Source: Nocardioides sp. SYSU D00065
GTDB lineage: Bacteria; Actinomycetota; Actinomycetes; Propionibacteriales; Nocardioidaceae
Length of the DNA stretch: 64,000 bases
Reading direction: 5' to 3'
Assembly (NCBI RefSeq): GCF_017916425.1
Contig: NZ_JAFMSX010000005.1
Span: 124,001 to 188,000 of the forward strand
In this document: piece after piece, positions 1-12,040 of the stretch
Numbering within the stretch: position 1 is the stretch's first letter
Layout: each line of letters starts with the position of its first letter
The notes under the pieces: generated by a model
What the model saw: the letters and a program-made list of their open reading frames with translations, nothing else
What the model was told of the DNA's origin: nothing
Database searches by the model: none
Translations under genes and position numbers: made by a program

Positions 1-54
1 CTCGAACTGCGCCGCCCAACCGGGCGACCAGGCGACGACCTCGATCGTGCTCAT
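1..54 (-). CDS. GrpB/UPF0157-like protein, N-terminal fragment
   Basis: Only the first 18 codons are inside the window; the gene continues to the left. The ATG is at 54 on the minus strand and the peptide begins MSTIEVVAWSPGWAAQFE. The pattern 'IEVVxxxPxWxxxFE' matches the start of the GrpB family (UPF0157, nucleotidyltransferase fold), where it commonly reads IEVVPYDPAWPxxFE. It lies just downstream of the trmI stop on the same strand. The call rests on this short motif alone. Confidence 0.5.
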   Translation of the reverse strand, partial: MSTIEVVAWSPGWAAQFE

Positions 55-78
55 GCGGACAGGCTCATGCGGTGGCGC

Positions 79-1038
79 TCACTCGACCTCGGGCCCGAGC
101 TCGAGCGGCGGGACGTCCGCCGGACGGGGACCGGTGTAGTCGCGGCCGTAGGCCCCGGGAGCGGGTCGGCGCGTCTTGCGGGGAGCCTTCTCCCCCGGCG
201 CCATCCGGCGGGCGGTGACGAGGAAGGCGGTGTGGCCGATCATCTTGTGCCCCGGCCGCACGGCCAGCCCCTCGACGTGCCAGTCGCGCACGAGGGACTC
301 CCACGGCTGCGGCTCGGTGAAGCCGCCGTGCACGCGCAGCGTCTCCACGACCCGGGACAGCTGGGTGGTGGTGGCGACGTAGGCGCACACGATGCCGCCC
401 GGCACCAGCGCGTCGGCGACCACGTCGATGCAGCTCCACGGGTCGAGCATGTCGAGGATGATCCGGTCGACCGTCCCCAGAGTGGGCAGGCCGTCCTTGA
501 GGTCGCCCAGGCGCAGGTCCCACGCGGGGTGCGTCTGGCCCGCGGGGGCGGAGAAGAACTGGTCGACGTTGCGCCGGGCGACGTCGGCGAACTCCTCGCG
601 CAGCTCGAACGACGTCACCTTGCCCCACGGACCGACGGCCCGAAGCAACGAGCAGGTGAGGGCGCCCGACCCGGCGCCGGCCTCGACCACGCGCGCGCCA
701 GGGTAGATGTCGGCGAGCGCCACGATCTGGGCGGCGTCCTTGGGGTAGACGACGGCCGCGCCGCGCGGCATCGACACGACGAACTCGCTGAGCAGCGGGC
801 GGAACACGAGGTACTGCCCGCCGGCGGACGAGGTGACGGTGAACCCCTCGTCCCGGCCGATCAGCTCGTCGTGGTCGAGGTGTCCCTTGTTGGAGAAGAA
901 GCGCTTGCCGGCGACCAGCTCGAAGTTGTGCTTGCGCCCCTTCTGGTCGGTCAGCCGCACCCACTCTCCCTCGCGCAGGGGGCCGCGGTGCACCCCCGAC
1001 CAGGCCTCGGGCGGAACGTCGGGAGAGGGCTCGGACAT
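79..1038 (-). CDS. trmI: tRNA (adenine-58-N1)-methyltransferase TrmI
   Basis: This 319-residue SAM-dependent enzyme makes m1A at position 58 of the tRNA T-loop and should act in the cytoplasm as a homotetramer. An N-terminal beta-barrel domain covers about residues 20-100. A Rossmann methyltransferase domain follows, with the SAM-binding glycine motif EAGAGSGALT at 119-128 and the acidic motif LDMLDPW near 195-201. The length matches the actinobacterial family, whose M. tuberculosis member is Rv2118c. The ATG at 1038 is favoured by a TAGTCT hexamer at 1046-1051, 13 nt upstream, which suggests a leaderless transcript. The enzyme assignment is secure. Confidence 0.93.
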   Translation of the reverse strand: MSEPSPDVPPEAWSGVHRGPLREGEWVRLTDQKGRKHNFELVAGKRFFSNKGHLDHDELIGRDEGFTVTSSAGGQYLVFRPLLSEFVVSMPRGAAVVYPKDAAQIVALADIYPGARVVEAGAGSGALTCSLLRAVGPWGKVTSFELREEFADVARRNVDQFFSAPAGQTHPAWDLRLGDLKDGLPTLGTVDRIILDMLDPWSCIDVVADALVPGGIVCAYVATTTQLSRVVETLRVHGGFTEPQPWESLVRDWHVEGLAVRPGHKMIGHTAFLVTARRMAPGEKAPRKTRRPAPGAYGRDYTGPRPADVPPLELGPEVE

Positions 1039-1072
1039 GGCCGGAAGACTAGTGCTCCGGGGGCCGATCCAC

Positions 1073-2239
1073 TCAGCCGGCGGCGTTGTGCCGGAAGGCT
1101 CGGTCGACGTCGGCGGTGGTCAGCACGCCGTAGATCCGCCCGTCCTCCTCGACGAGGAGGTACTCGTCGGCCGGGCGCCGGCTGATCGCGAGGATCAGCT
1201 CCTCCCCTGCCACTGTGGCCGGCAGGGTCAGCCCCTCCTCCACCGCCCGCGTCACCGTCGACACGGCCACCCACGGGCGCCGTTCTGCCGGCATGGCGAC
1301 GACCGCGGCCTCGCTGACGATCCCCAGCGGGGTCCCGTCGGGTGCGACCGTCACGATGCTGCCGGCCTGCGCCTCCTGCGCCCGACGTACCGCCTCGGCG
1401 AGCGGCAGGTCGCCCGGGACGGTGAGCGTGCGCCGGGCCAGGGGACGCGCCACCAGCGCGGGCAGCCGCTCACGGACCCGGGCGTGGGCGATCGCAGCGG
1501 TCGCCGCCGTCCAGAGGAACAGGCCCAGGACGAAGACCAGGACCAGGTCGAGCACCGTCGTCGCGACGCCCGTCAGCGGCTCCTGGACCAGCGGCCACGC
1601 CAGCAGGGCGAGCGCGGCCAGTCGGCCGCCCCAGGCGGCGACGATGGTGGCCTTGTGCTGGTTGCCCGAGGCGCCCCAGACCGCGGCCTTCAGCACGCGA
1701 CCGCCGTCGAGCGGCAGACCCGGCACGAGGTTGAGCACGCCGATCACCAGGTTGGCGCCGCCGAGCCCCTCCACGGCCACCCGCAGAAGCCCTTCGGGGA
1801 CCAGGAACGAGCCGCCGAACGCCACCGCGCCGACGGCGATCGAGGTCAGCGGCCCCACCACGGCGATCCAGAACTCGTGGCGCGGACGGCGCGAGACGCC
1901 GTCCACCTCGGTCATGCCGCCCAGGAAGTGCAGCGTGATCGAGCTGACGCCGTAGCCGAGGCGCTGGGCGGTGACGGCGTGGGAGGCCTCGTGCAGCAGC
2001 ACCGAGAGGTAGAGCACCACGGCGAAGGCGAAGCCGGCGACGTACTTCCAGAAGCCCAGGCCCGGCTCCTCGAGCTCGATGCGCGGGGCGAACGCCAGCG
2101 AGATCAGCAGCGCGACGAGGAGCCACGAGCGCGTGATCAGCACGTCGATGCCGGCGATGGACCCGACGCGCAGCGTGCCCGGCGCGCGCGGCACGGGCGA
2201 GGGACCCGGGGTGGGCGCTGGATCGGCGGGACCGGACAC
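1073..2239 (-). CDS. Site-2 protease family M50 metallopeptidase with CBS domains
   Basis: The 388-residue membrane protein cleaves transmembrane segments in the bilayer. The zinc motif HEASH is at residues 83-87 inside a membrane segment. The second motif, NLVPGLPLDGGR at about 170-181, supplies the third ligand (Asp). Other hydrophobic segments lie near 38-52, 66-82, 122-145 and 205-245. The C-terminal part (about 255-380) looks like paired CBS domains, which usually bind adenine nucleotides, as in the SpoIVFB/Rip3-like group. Its GTG start is divergent from the RecB-like gene. TAGGGT at 2246-2251 lies 12 nt upstream of the start. The substrate is unknown. Confidence 0.88.
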   Translation of the reverse strand: MSGPADPAPTPGPSPVPRAPGTLRVGSIAGIDVLITRSWLLVALLISLAFAPRIELEEPGLGFWKYVAGFAFAVVLYLSVLLHEASHAVTAQRLGYGVSSITLHFLGGMTEVDGVSRRPRHEFWIAVVGPLTSIAVGAVAFGGSFLVPEGLLRVAVEGLGGANLVIGVLNLVPGLPLDGGRVLKAAVWGASGNQHKATIVAAWGGRLAALALLAWPLVQEPLTGVATTVLDLVLVFVLGLFLWTAATAAIAHARVRERLPALVARPLARRTLTVPGDLPLAEAVRRAQEAQAGSIVTVAPDGTPLGIVSEAAVVAMPAERRPWVAVSTVTRAVEEGLTLPATVAGEELILAISRRPADEYLLVEEDGRIYGVLTTADVDRAFRHNAAG

Positions 2240-2321
2240 GTCTCGACCCTAGCCAATGCCGCCCACAGCGGCTGCGCCCGCGCGGGCGGCTGTCGTACCC
2301 CCCGCCTAGGGTGACGGCGTC

Positions 2322-3233
2322 ATGTCAGTCCAGTCCTCCGCCCCCAGCGCGCCGCCCCGCTCCCCCGCCGAGCGGGTCTCGACCCCGGTCGACGGCGTCG
2401 ACGTGCTCGGCGCGCTGTCCCCGAGCCGGGCGGCCGACTTCATGAGCTGTCCGCTGATGTATCGCTTCCGCACCATCGACCGACTGCCGGAGACGCCCTC
2501 GCCCGACGCCGTGCGCGGCACGGTGGTGCACAAGGTGCTCGAGGACCTCTTCGACCTGCCGGCCGCCGAGCGCACGCCGGAGCGCGCGGGCGACATGCTC
2601 GTCCCGGCGTGGGACGTGCTGCTGGAGGCCGAGCCCGCGCTGGCCGAGATGTTCGGCGACGCCGGGCCCGACCTGGCGACGTGGCTCGCCTCGTGCCGCA
2701 CCGTGCTCCAGCGCTACTTCGAGCTCGAGGACCCGCGCCGCCTCGAGCCCGCCGAGCGCGAGCTCTACGTCGAGGCGCTGCTCGACTCGCGGCTGCTCCT
2801 GCGCGGCTTCGTCGACCGCGTGGACGTCGCCGCGGACGGGCGGATCCGCATCGTCGACTACAAGACGTCGAGGTCGCCGCACGAGGACTACGAGGCCAAG
2901 GCGCTGTTCCAGATGCGGTTCTACGCCCTGGTCATCTGGCGCCTGCGCGGAGTGGTGCCCGCGGTGCTCCAGCTGATCTACCTCGGCAACGGGGAGATCC
3001 TGCGCTACGAGCCCGACGAGGCCGACCTGCTCGCCACCGAGCGCAAGGTCGAGGCGCTCTGGGCCGCGATCCGGCTCGCGCAGGAGACCGGCGACTGGCG
3101 GCCGCGGCCGTCGCGCGTGTGCGACTGGTGCTCGTTCCACCGGTTCTGCCCGACCAAGGGCGGCACCGTGCCCCCGCTGCCCGAGCACGCCCCACCAGCC
3201 GTCGACGCGTCGGTCGACGAGTCGGCGGGCTGA
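2322..3233 (+). CDS. RecB-family PD-(D/E)XK nuclease with Fe-S cluster cysteines
   Basis: The 303-residue protein is a stand-alone RecB/AddB/Cas4-type nuclease domain, probably a DNA exonuclease in repair. The core is visible as H70 (GTVVHKVLEDL), D165 (GFVDRVD) and D179-x-K181 (IVDYKTS). A QxxxY-type motif follows at QMRFYAL (about 197-203). Four cysteines, C43 and C267/C270/C276, have the spacing of the 4Fe-4S 'iron staple' of AddB and Cas4. The short N-terminal extension is Pro/Ala-rich. TAGGGT at 2307-2312 precedes the ATG by 15 nt. There are no cas genes nearby, so a Cas4 role is not supported. It resembles Rv2119 of M. tuberculosis. Confidence 0.85.
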   Translation: MSVQSSAPSAPPRSPAERVSTPVDGVDVLGALSPSRAADFMSCPLMYRFRTIDRLPETPSPDAVRGTVVHKVLEDLFDLPAAERTPERAGDMLVPAWDVLLEAEPALAEMFGDAGPDLATWLASCRTVLQRYFELEDPRRLEPAERELYVEALLDSRLLLRGFVDRVDVAADGRIRIVDYKTSRSPHEDYEAKALFQMRFYALVIWRLRGVVPAVLQLIYLGNGEILRYEPDEADLLATERKVEALWAAIRLAQETGDWRPRPSRVCDWCSFHRFCPTKGGTVPPLPEHAPPAVDASVDESAG

Positions 3234-3255
3234 CCCACACACCGGGCCGGCCTGG

Positions 3256-3960
3256 TCACTCCTGCGGCACGCTCCCCGCGGGGGTGTACGCCGCCGTGAG
3301 CCGGCCGAGGGCGGCGGCATCGATGCCGTCGAGGGTGTCCGCGAACACCCGCCCGGGCCCCTCGAGGATCGGCACGTGGTGCGGGACGCACAGCACCGTG
3401 CAGCCGGCAGCGACGGCGGACCGTGCACCGGTGTTGGAGTCCTCGATCGCCACGCAGTGCTGGGCGGCGAGTCCGAGCTCCGCTGCCGCCGTCAGGTAGG
3501 GCTCGGGGTGCGGCTTGCCGAACTCGACGCGGTCCCCGGTGACCACGGTGGCGAACGTGGCGGCGGGCAGGCGCGCCAGGATCGGGTCGACGAACCGCTG
3601 CCACGACATCGTGACCAGCGCGCAGGGCACGTCGTGCTCGCGCAGGTCCGAGAGCAGCTCGAGCGCACCGGGTCGCCACGGCACCTCGACCTCGACGCGG
3701 GCCACCACGCCGTCGAGCAGCTCGTCGACGATCTGCTGCGGGCTGCGGTCGATGCCCATGTGCCTGCGGATGTACTCGCCGGACTCGAGCAGCGCGTTGC
3801 CGACGAGGTTCATCGCGTGCTCGTGCGACCACGTGCCGCCGTACTTCTCGGCCATCGCGTACTCGGTGTCGATCCAGTAGGGCTCGGTGTCGACGAGGGT
3901 GCCGTCCATGTCCCACAGGACCGCGGCGGGCAGGTGGGTCGACATCGCCGGAGCAGTCAC
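3256..3960 (-). CDS. HAD-superfamily phosphatase (beta-phosphoglucomutase-like)
   Basis: The 234-residue cytosolic hydrolase has the HAD motif I LWDMDGTLVDTEPYW, with nucleophile D17 and acid/base D19. A helical cap domain follows, then motif II (VTMSW), a motif III lysine (FGKPHPEPY) and motif IV (AIEDSNTGARSA). This architecture fits subfamily IA phosphatases and phosphoglucomutases acting on small sugar or nucleoside phosphates; the substrate cannot be predicted. A GTG at 3960 and an ATG five codons later are both possible starts. TAGGGT at 3967-3972 lies 12 nt from the GTG and favours it. It converges with the RecB-like gene. Confidence 0.85.
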   Translation of the reverse strand: MTAPAMSTHLPAAVLWDMDGTLVDTEPYWIDTEYAMAEKYGGTWSHEHAMNLVGNALLESGEYIRRHMGIDRSPQQIVDELLDGVVARVEVEVPWRPGALELLSDLREHDVPCALVTMSWQRFVDPILARLPAATFATVVTGDRVEFGKPHPEPYLTAAAELGLAAQHCVAIEDSNTGARSAVAAGCTVLCVPHHVPILEGPGRVFADTLDGIDAAALGRLTAAYTPAGSVPQE

Positions 3961-4089
3961 CCCACGACCCTATCGACCGCCGAGCCGGTCCCCCGACCGT
4001 GCCCACGACCCGGCACGCCGGCTGGCCAACGCGCGCGCACACCGGTAGACAGAGGCCGACCCGGAGACCCCGGGAGCTAGGAGCACACC

Positions 4090-5496
4090 ATGGTCGCCGT
4101 CCACACCGCCATCGCGATCCTCCTGGTCATCGCGCTCATCATCCGGGTGCGCATCGACCCGGTCATCTCGCTGATCGTCGGCTCTCTCTACCTGGGCCTC
4201 GCCGCCGGCGTCGGATTCGCCGGCACCGTCGAGGCGATCACCACGGGCTTCGGCGGGATCATGGCGGAGGTCGGGCTCCTGATCGGCTTCGGAGTGCTGA
4301 TCGGCTCGCTGCTCCACTCCACCGGTGCGTTCCGGCGCCTGGTGAGCCTGCTCGTGCAGCGGGTGGGCCCCGGCCGGCTGCCGTACGCGCTCACCTCGAT
4401 GCTGGCGGTCGTGATGCCGTCGATCTACGTCGACGTGCAGGTCGTGCTGGCCGCGCCGGTCGCGCGCTCGGCCTCGCCGTTCATCGGCAAGGTGGGCCTG
4501 CCGGTGCTCGCCTCGGCGCTCGGCTGCGGGATCTTCGCGGGCTACGTCTTCGTGATCCCCGGCCTGGCCGCGATCTCCATCGCCGGGCTCCTGGACATCC
4601 GGCTGGGCGACTGGCTCGTCTGGGGCGTGGTCATCGGGCTGGTGACGGCGGTCGTGTCGACACTGCTCATGCGGCTGCTGTTCCACGCGGGCGGCTTCTG
4701 GAACCCCGAGACCGACGAGGAGGTCGACGAGGCGATGGTCGAGCAGGAGGCTGCCGACCGCGCGTACCTGACCGGGGAGGCGTCCTCCTCCGAGGAGGCG
4801 ATCCGGCGCACCGACGCCGAGGCCGGCAGCGGCGTACGACGCCTGCCGCTGCTGGTCCTCATGCTGCCGATCCTGGTCCCGCTGCTGCTCATCGCCTTCG
4901 GCGCGTTCGCCGAGCTGGGCGACTGGTCCAACGAGTTCATCGCGTTCCTCGGCGACGCCAACATCGCACTGTTCATCGGCCTCGTCGGCGCGTACGCGCT
5001 CTCGCGCGCCTCCGCCGGCTCCGAGCGGACGAACGAGGCGATGGAGGACGGGTTCCACACCACCGGCGAGATCCTGCTCATCACCGGCGTCGGCGGCTCG
5101 CTCGGCGCCGTCATCGAGGCGACCGGGCTCGACAAGGTCCTCGGCGATCTGTTCCAGGCCGACGAGGGGGCGCCGGTGGTGCTGAGCATCCTGCTCGCCT
5201 GGTTCATCGCCGCCGTGCTGCACCTGGCGATCGGTTCGGTGTCGGTCGCGGCCATCACCGCCGCCGGGATCATCGCGCCGATCCTCGACTCGCTGACCAT
5301 CTCCCCGCTTGTGATCGGCCTCGCCATCGCGTCGGGCGCCATGTTCGCGCTGCAGGTCAACAGCAACTTCTTCTGGATGTTCAAGTCGCTGCTCGGGCTC
5401 TCGACCAAGGGCACGCTGAAGACGCTCACGCTGGTCACCTCGGTGGCGTCGGTGGTGTCGCTGCCGCTGGTGATGCTGGCAGCGCTCGCCCTCTGA
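4090..5496 (+). CDS. GntP-family gluconate/organic acid permease
   Basis: The 468-residue protein is almost wholly hydrophobic, with about 12-14 predicted membrane segments. It contains the N-terminal GntP pattern of long helices with 'GFGGIMAEVGLLIGFGVLIG' and a C-terminal stretch with 'IGSVSVAAITAAGIIAPIL'. The family takes up gluconate and related hydroxy acids with protons. A charged cytoplasmic loop (about residues 210-255, rich in Glu and Asp) separates the two halves. The ATG at 4090 has the SD TAGGAG 7 nt upstream, and a TAGACA hexamer lies at 4046. No sugar-acid kinase is adjacent, so the substrate is open. Confidence 0.85.
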   Translation: MVAVHTAIAILLVIALIIRVRIDPVISLIVGSLYLGLAAGVGFAGTVEAITTGFGGIMAEVGLLIGFGVLIGSLLHSTGAFRRLVSLLVQRVGPGRLPYALTSMLAVVMPSIYVDVQVVLAAPVARSASPFIGKVGLPVLASALGCGIFAGYVFVIPGLAAISIAGLLDIRLGDWLVWGVVIGLVTAVVSTLLMRLLFHAGGFWNPETDEEVDEAMVEQEAADRAYLTGEASSSEEAIRRTDAEAGSGVRRLPLLVLMLPILVPLLLIAFGAFAELGDWSNEFIAFLGDANIALFIGLVGAYALSRASAGSERTNEAMEDGFHTTGEILLITGVGGSLGAVIEATGLDKVLGDLFQADEGAPVVLSILLAWFIAAVLHLAIGSVSVAAITAAGIIAPILDSLTISPLVIGLAIASGAMFALQVNSNFFWMFKSLLGLSTKGTLKTLTLVTSVASVVSLPLVMLAALAL

Positions 5497-5501
5497 GAGC
5501 C

Positions 5502-5523
5502 GGCCCAGCCGGACGGCCGGGCC
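5502..5523. terminator. Hairpin between convergent GntP permease and metH
   Basis: GGCCC-A-GCC-GGAC-GGC-C-GGGCC forms a stem of eight G:C pairs with one A-C mismatch and a four-base loop. It sits six bases after the GntP stop and before the metH stop. There is no T-run on either strand. A bidirectional GC-rich actinobacterial terminator is the likely role, but this is inferred from position and pairing only. Confidence 0.4.
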
Positions 5524-5546
5524 CCCTCGGGGTCGGGCCTCGGGGG

Positions 5547-9323
<3,777 letters not shown>

Positions 9324-9494
9324 AGGGCTCGGCCTTCCTCTGGGGCGCACGCCGTGCGCGGCGTACAGCCAGCCTAGGAACGGGGTCCGGGACGCGGATA
9401 CGGTTCCCACATGGTGGCACCGCCGCCACGGGCCGCGAAATCACCGCAGCCGTGTCACCGGGTGGCGTTGGGGAATCCGCCCTAGGCTGGGCAG

Positions 9495-10340
9495 GTGATC
9501 GAGTTCGACGACGTGCAGGACCTCGTCTCCCCCGTGGTGATCGCGGCGTTCGAGGGGTGGAACGACGCCGCCGACGCGGCCTCCGGCCTCGTCGACCACC
9601 TGATGGACCAGTGGAAGGCCGAGGTGATCGGCGCGATCGATCCCGAAGAGTTCTACGACTTCCAGGTCAACCGGCCCGTCATCGCGACCGACCACAACGG
9701 CCACCGCCGCCTCACCTGGCCCACGACCCGCATCGCCGTCGCGCGTCCCGCCGAGCTGGACCGCGACGTGATCCTCGTGCGCGGGATCGAGCCCAACATG
9801 AAGTGGCGCCAGTTCTGCGCCGAGCTGCTGGCCGCGTGCGACGACCTCGGCGCCGAGCTCGTGGTGACGCTCGGGGCGCTGCTCGCCGACACGCCGCACA
9901 CCCGACCGATCCCGGTCACCGGCACCGCGAGCGAGCCCGAGCTCGTCGACCGGCTCGCCCTCGAGCAGTCGACCTACGAGGGGCCGACCGGCATCGTCGG
10001 GGTCTTCAACGACGCCTGCACCCAGCTCGACATCCCGGCGGTGTCCTACTGGGCCGCCGTGCCCCACTACGTCGCGCAGCCGCCGTGTCCCAAGGCGACG
10101 CTCGCCCTGCTCGGCCAGCTCGAGGAGCTGCTCCAGGCGCCGATGCCGCTGGGCGAGCTGCCCGAGGACGCCAAGGCGTGGGAGCGCGGCGTCGACGAGC
10201 TCGCCGCCGAGGACGAGGACGTCGCCGACTACGTCCGCGCCCTCGAGGAGACCCGCGACACCGCCGACCTCCCCGAGGCGAGCGGCGAGGCCATCGCCCG
10301 GGAGTTCGAGCGGTACCTCAAGCGCCGCGACACCGACTGA
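9495..10340 (+). CDS. PAC2-family protein (Rv2125-like)
   Basis: The 281-residue cytosolic protein opens with 'SPVVIAAFEGWNDAADAAS', the typical PAC2 (proteasome assembly chaperone 2) start. It continues with the alpha/beta core 'VTLGALLADTPHTRPIPVTG' and 'VSYWAAVPHYVAQPP'. The C-terminus is acidic and helical. PAC2 proteins in actinobacteria have no firm function; a proteasome-related chaperone role is only extrapolated from eukaryotes. The GTG at 9495 is 12 nt after TAGGCT (9483-9488) and has no SD, so a leaderless message is likely. It is divergent from metH, as in M. tuberculosis. A second PAC2 gene is at 55168-56109. Confidence 0.87.
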   Translation: MIEFDDVQDLVSPVVIAAFEGWNDAADAASGLVDHLMDQWKAEVIGAIDPEEFYDFQVNRPVIATDHNGHRRLTWPTTRIAVARPAELDRDVILVRGIEPNMKWRQFCAELLAACDDLGAELVVTLGALLADTPHTRPIPVTGTASEPELVDRLALEQSTYEGPTGIVGVFNDACTQLDIPAVSYWAAVPHYVAQPPCPKATLALLGQLEELLQAPMPLGELPEDAKAWERGVDELAAEDEDVADYVRALEETRDTADLPEASGEAIAREFERYLKRRDTD

Positions 10341-10354
10341 GCGTTCTGGTCGGA

Positions 10355-10732
10355 GCGGTGGCCTAGCCACATTCCGCGGGTCTCGGATGTGGCTCACGCA
10401 CCGCTGGTGCGGTCGAGCGGTGGCCCACCCACATCCCGGAACTCGCGGATGTGGCTCACGCACCGCCGGCGCTGGCGGGCGGTGGCTGGCGCCGGCGGGC
10501 GGTGGCCCAGCCACATCCCGGAGCTCTCCGATGTGGCTCACGCACCGCTGGTGCGGCGGGCGGTGGCCCAGCCACATCCCGGAGCTCTCAGATGTGGCTC
10601 ACACACCGCTGACGCGGGCGGCGGTGGCCCACCCACATCCCGGAGCTCGCGGATGTGGCTCACGCACCGCTGGCGCTGGCGGGCGGTGGCCCAGCCACAT
10701 CCCGGAGCTCTCCGATGTAGCCCACGCACCGC
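10355..10732. repeat. Array of six 50-bp interrupted palindromes
   Basis: Six units of exactly 50 bp lie at 10355-10404, 10417-10466, 10499-10548, 10560-10609, 10621-10670 and 10683-10732. Each reads GCGGTG, 4 nt, AGCCACAT (or a close variant), 14 nt, ATGTGGCT, 4 nt, CACCGC (ACACCGC in unit 4). The ends pair with each other and the two 8-mers pair with each other, giving a long hairpin with a 4x4 internal loop. The 14-nt centre often pairs again (CGGAG/CTCCG). Spacers are 12, 32, 11, 11 and 12 bp; the long one contains a decayed half unit. The array fills the convergent gap between PAC2 and mshC (10341-10765), where I see no gene. Confidence 0.9.
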
Positions 10733-10765
10733 TGGCCCGACCGACGCCCGAGCGCGCGCCGTACG

Positions 10766-12004
10766 TCAGAGCGACAGGCCGAGGGCCGCGTCGAGCAGCC
10801 GGTGGACGGTCGCCGCGGCATCGGGGTCCGACGTGTCGGCGAGCCCGGTGGTGCCGAGGGTCGCCTCGACCCAGTCCTGCACCGCCTGCACGGCCGCGGG
10901 CGCGTCGAGGTCGGTGGCCAGCGCCGCGAGGACGCGCTCGACGACGGGGGCGGAGTCGGCCCCCGCGCCCAGCGCGAGCGCACGGCGCCAGGTCGCGAGC
11001 GTGTCGACGGCGTCCCACAGCTGGTCGTCGGTCCACTCCCAGTCGCTGCGGTAGTGGTGACGCAGCAGCACGAGCCGGATCGCCATCGGGTCGACCTCGC
11101 TGCGGCGCAGCGCGGACACGAAGACGAGGTTTCCCTTGGACTTCGACATCTTCTCGCCGTCGTAGGCGACCATGCCCGCGTGGGCGTACGCACGGGCGAA
11201 GGACACGCCCGGCTCGGCGACCTGCGCGTGCCCGGCGCCCATCTCGTGGTGCGGGAACACAAGGTCGCTGCCACCGCCTTGGACGTCGAAGCCCGCGCCG
11301 AGGTGCTCCAGCGCGATGGCGGTGCACTCGACGTGCCAGCCGGGCCGGCCGGGGCCGAAGGGGCTCGGCCAGGACGGCTCTCCCTCCCGCTCGCCGCGCC
11401 ACACGACGCAGTCGAGCGGATCCTTCTTGCCCTCGCGGTCCGGGTCGCCGCCGCGCTCGCCGAAGATCTCGAGCATCCGGTCGCGGTCCCACCCGGACAC
11501 GTCGCCGAAGGCGTGGTCGGCGGTGACCGAGTAGTAGAGGTCCGTGTCGACCTGGTAGATCGCCCCGGCGGCCTGGAGCCGCTCGATGACGGCCACGGCC
11601 AGCGGGATCGACTCGACGGCGCCGACGTAGTGCGCCGGCGGGAGGACGCGCAGCGCCTCCATGTCGTCGCGGAACAGCTGCGTCTCGCGCAGGGCCAGCT
11701 CCGCCCAGTCGACACCGACCCTGGTGGCCCGCTCGAGCAGCGGGTCGTCGACGTCGGTGACGTTCTGGACGTAGGTGACCTCGTGGCCGGCGTTGCGCCA
11801 GGCGCGGTTGAGCAGGTCGAAGGCGACGTACGTCGCGGCGTGGCCCATGTGGGTGGCGTCGTACGGCGTGATGCCGCACACGTACATGCGCGCGGGCCCC
11901 TCGGGACGCGTCTCGACCAGCGCCCCGGTCGCGGTGTCGTGCACCCGCACGGCGGGGCCCGTCACGGGCAGTGAGGGAACCTCGGGAGACGTCCAGGCAC
12001 GCAT
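10766..12004 (-). CDS. mshC: Mycothiol ligase (cysteine:GlcN-Ins ligase)
   Basis: The 412-residue enzyme joins L-cysteine to GlcN-inositol with ATP, the third step of mycothiol synthesis. It is a class I cysteinyl-tRNA-synthetase paralogue. The HIGH-like motif is THMGH (51-55) and KMSKS is at 285-289. Zinc ligands are C43 (YVCGITPYD), C227 (HVECTA) and His252/253. It is shorter than CysS because the anticodon-binding region is missing, and the length fits MshC. TAGGCT at 12012-12017 lies 13 nt from the ATG. It is followed by the repeat array and preceded by the SCO1664/DUF3090/phosphatase genes. Confidence 0.92.
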   Translation of the reverse strand: MRAWTSPEVPSLPVTGPAVRVHDTATGALVETRPEGPARMYVCGITPYDATHMGHAATYVAFDLLNRAWRNAGHEVTYVQNVTDVDDPLLERATRVGVDWAELALRETQLFRDDMEALRVLPPAHYVGAVESIPLAVAVIERLQAAGAIYQVDTDLYYSVTADHAFGDVSGWDRDRMLEIFGERGGDPDREGKKDPLDCVVWRGEREGEPSWPSPFGPGRPGWHVECTAIALEHLGAGFDVQGGGSDLVFPHHEMGAGHAQVAEPGVSFARAYAHAGMVAYDGEKMSKSKGNLVFVSALRRSEVDPMAIRLVLLRHHYRSDWEWTDDQLWDAVDTLATWRRALALGAGADSAPVVERVLAALATDLDAPAAVQAVQDWVEATLGTTGLADTSDPDAAATVHRLLDAALGLSL

Positions 12005-12040
12005 GTCGCGCAGCCTATCGGCCGCTCGGCAGCGCTCCGG

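Noticed and set aside
2322..3233. Cas4 of a CRISPR system
   Set aside because: The nuclease and cysteine pattern is shared by Cas4 and AddB-like proteins, but there is no cas1/cas2 or array and the neighbours are core genes.
9324..9494. Cobalamin riboswitch upstream of metH
   Set aside because: The likely leader is under 50 nt and I see no B12-box-like sequence. A covariance search would settle it.
10355..10732. CRISPR array
   Set aside because: Spacers are only 11-12 bp (one 32 bp) and resemble each other, the repeats are 50 bp, and there are no cas genes.
10387..11526. Frames beginning MWLTHR... through the repeat array
   Set aside because: They translate the 50-bp palindromes (ATGTGGCTCACGCACCGC gives MWLTHR) and then run antisense to mshC. 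Similar peptides appear at 46072-46511 for the same reason.
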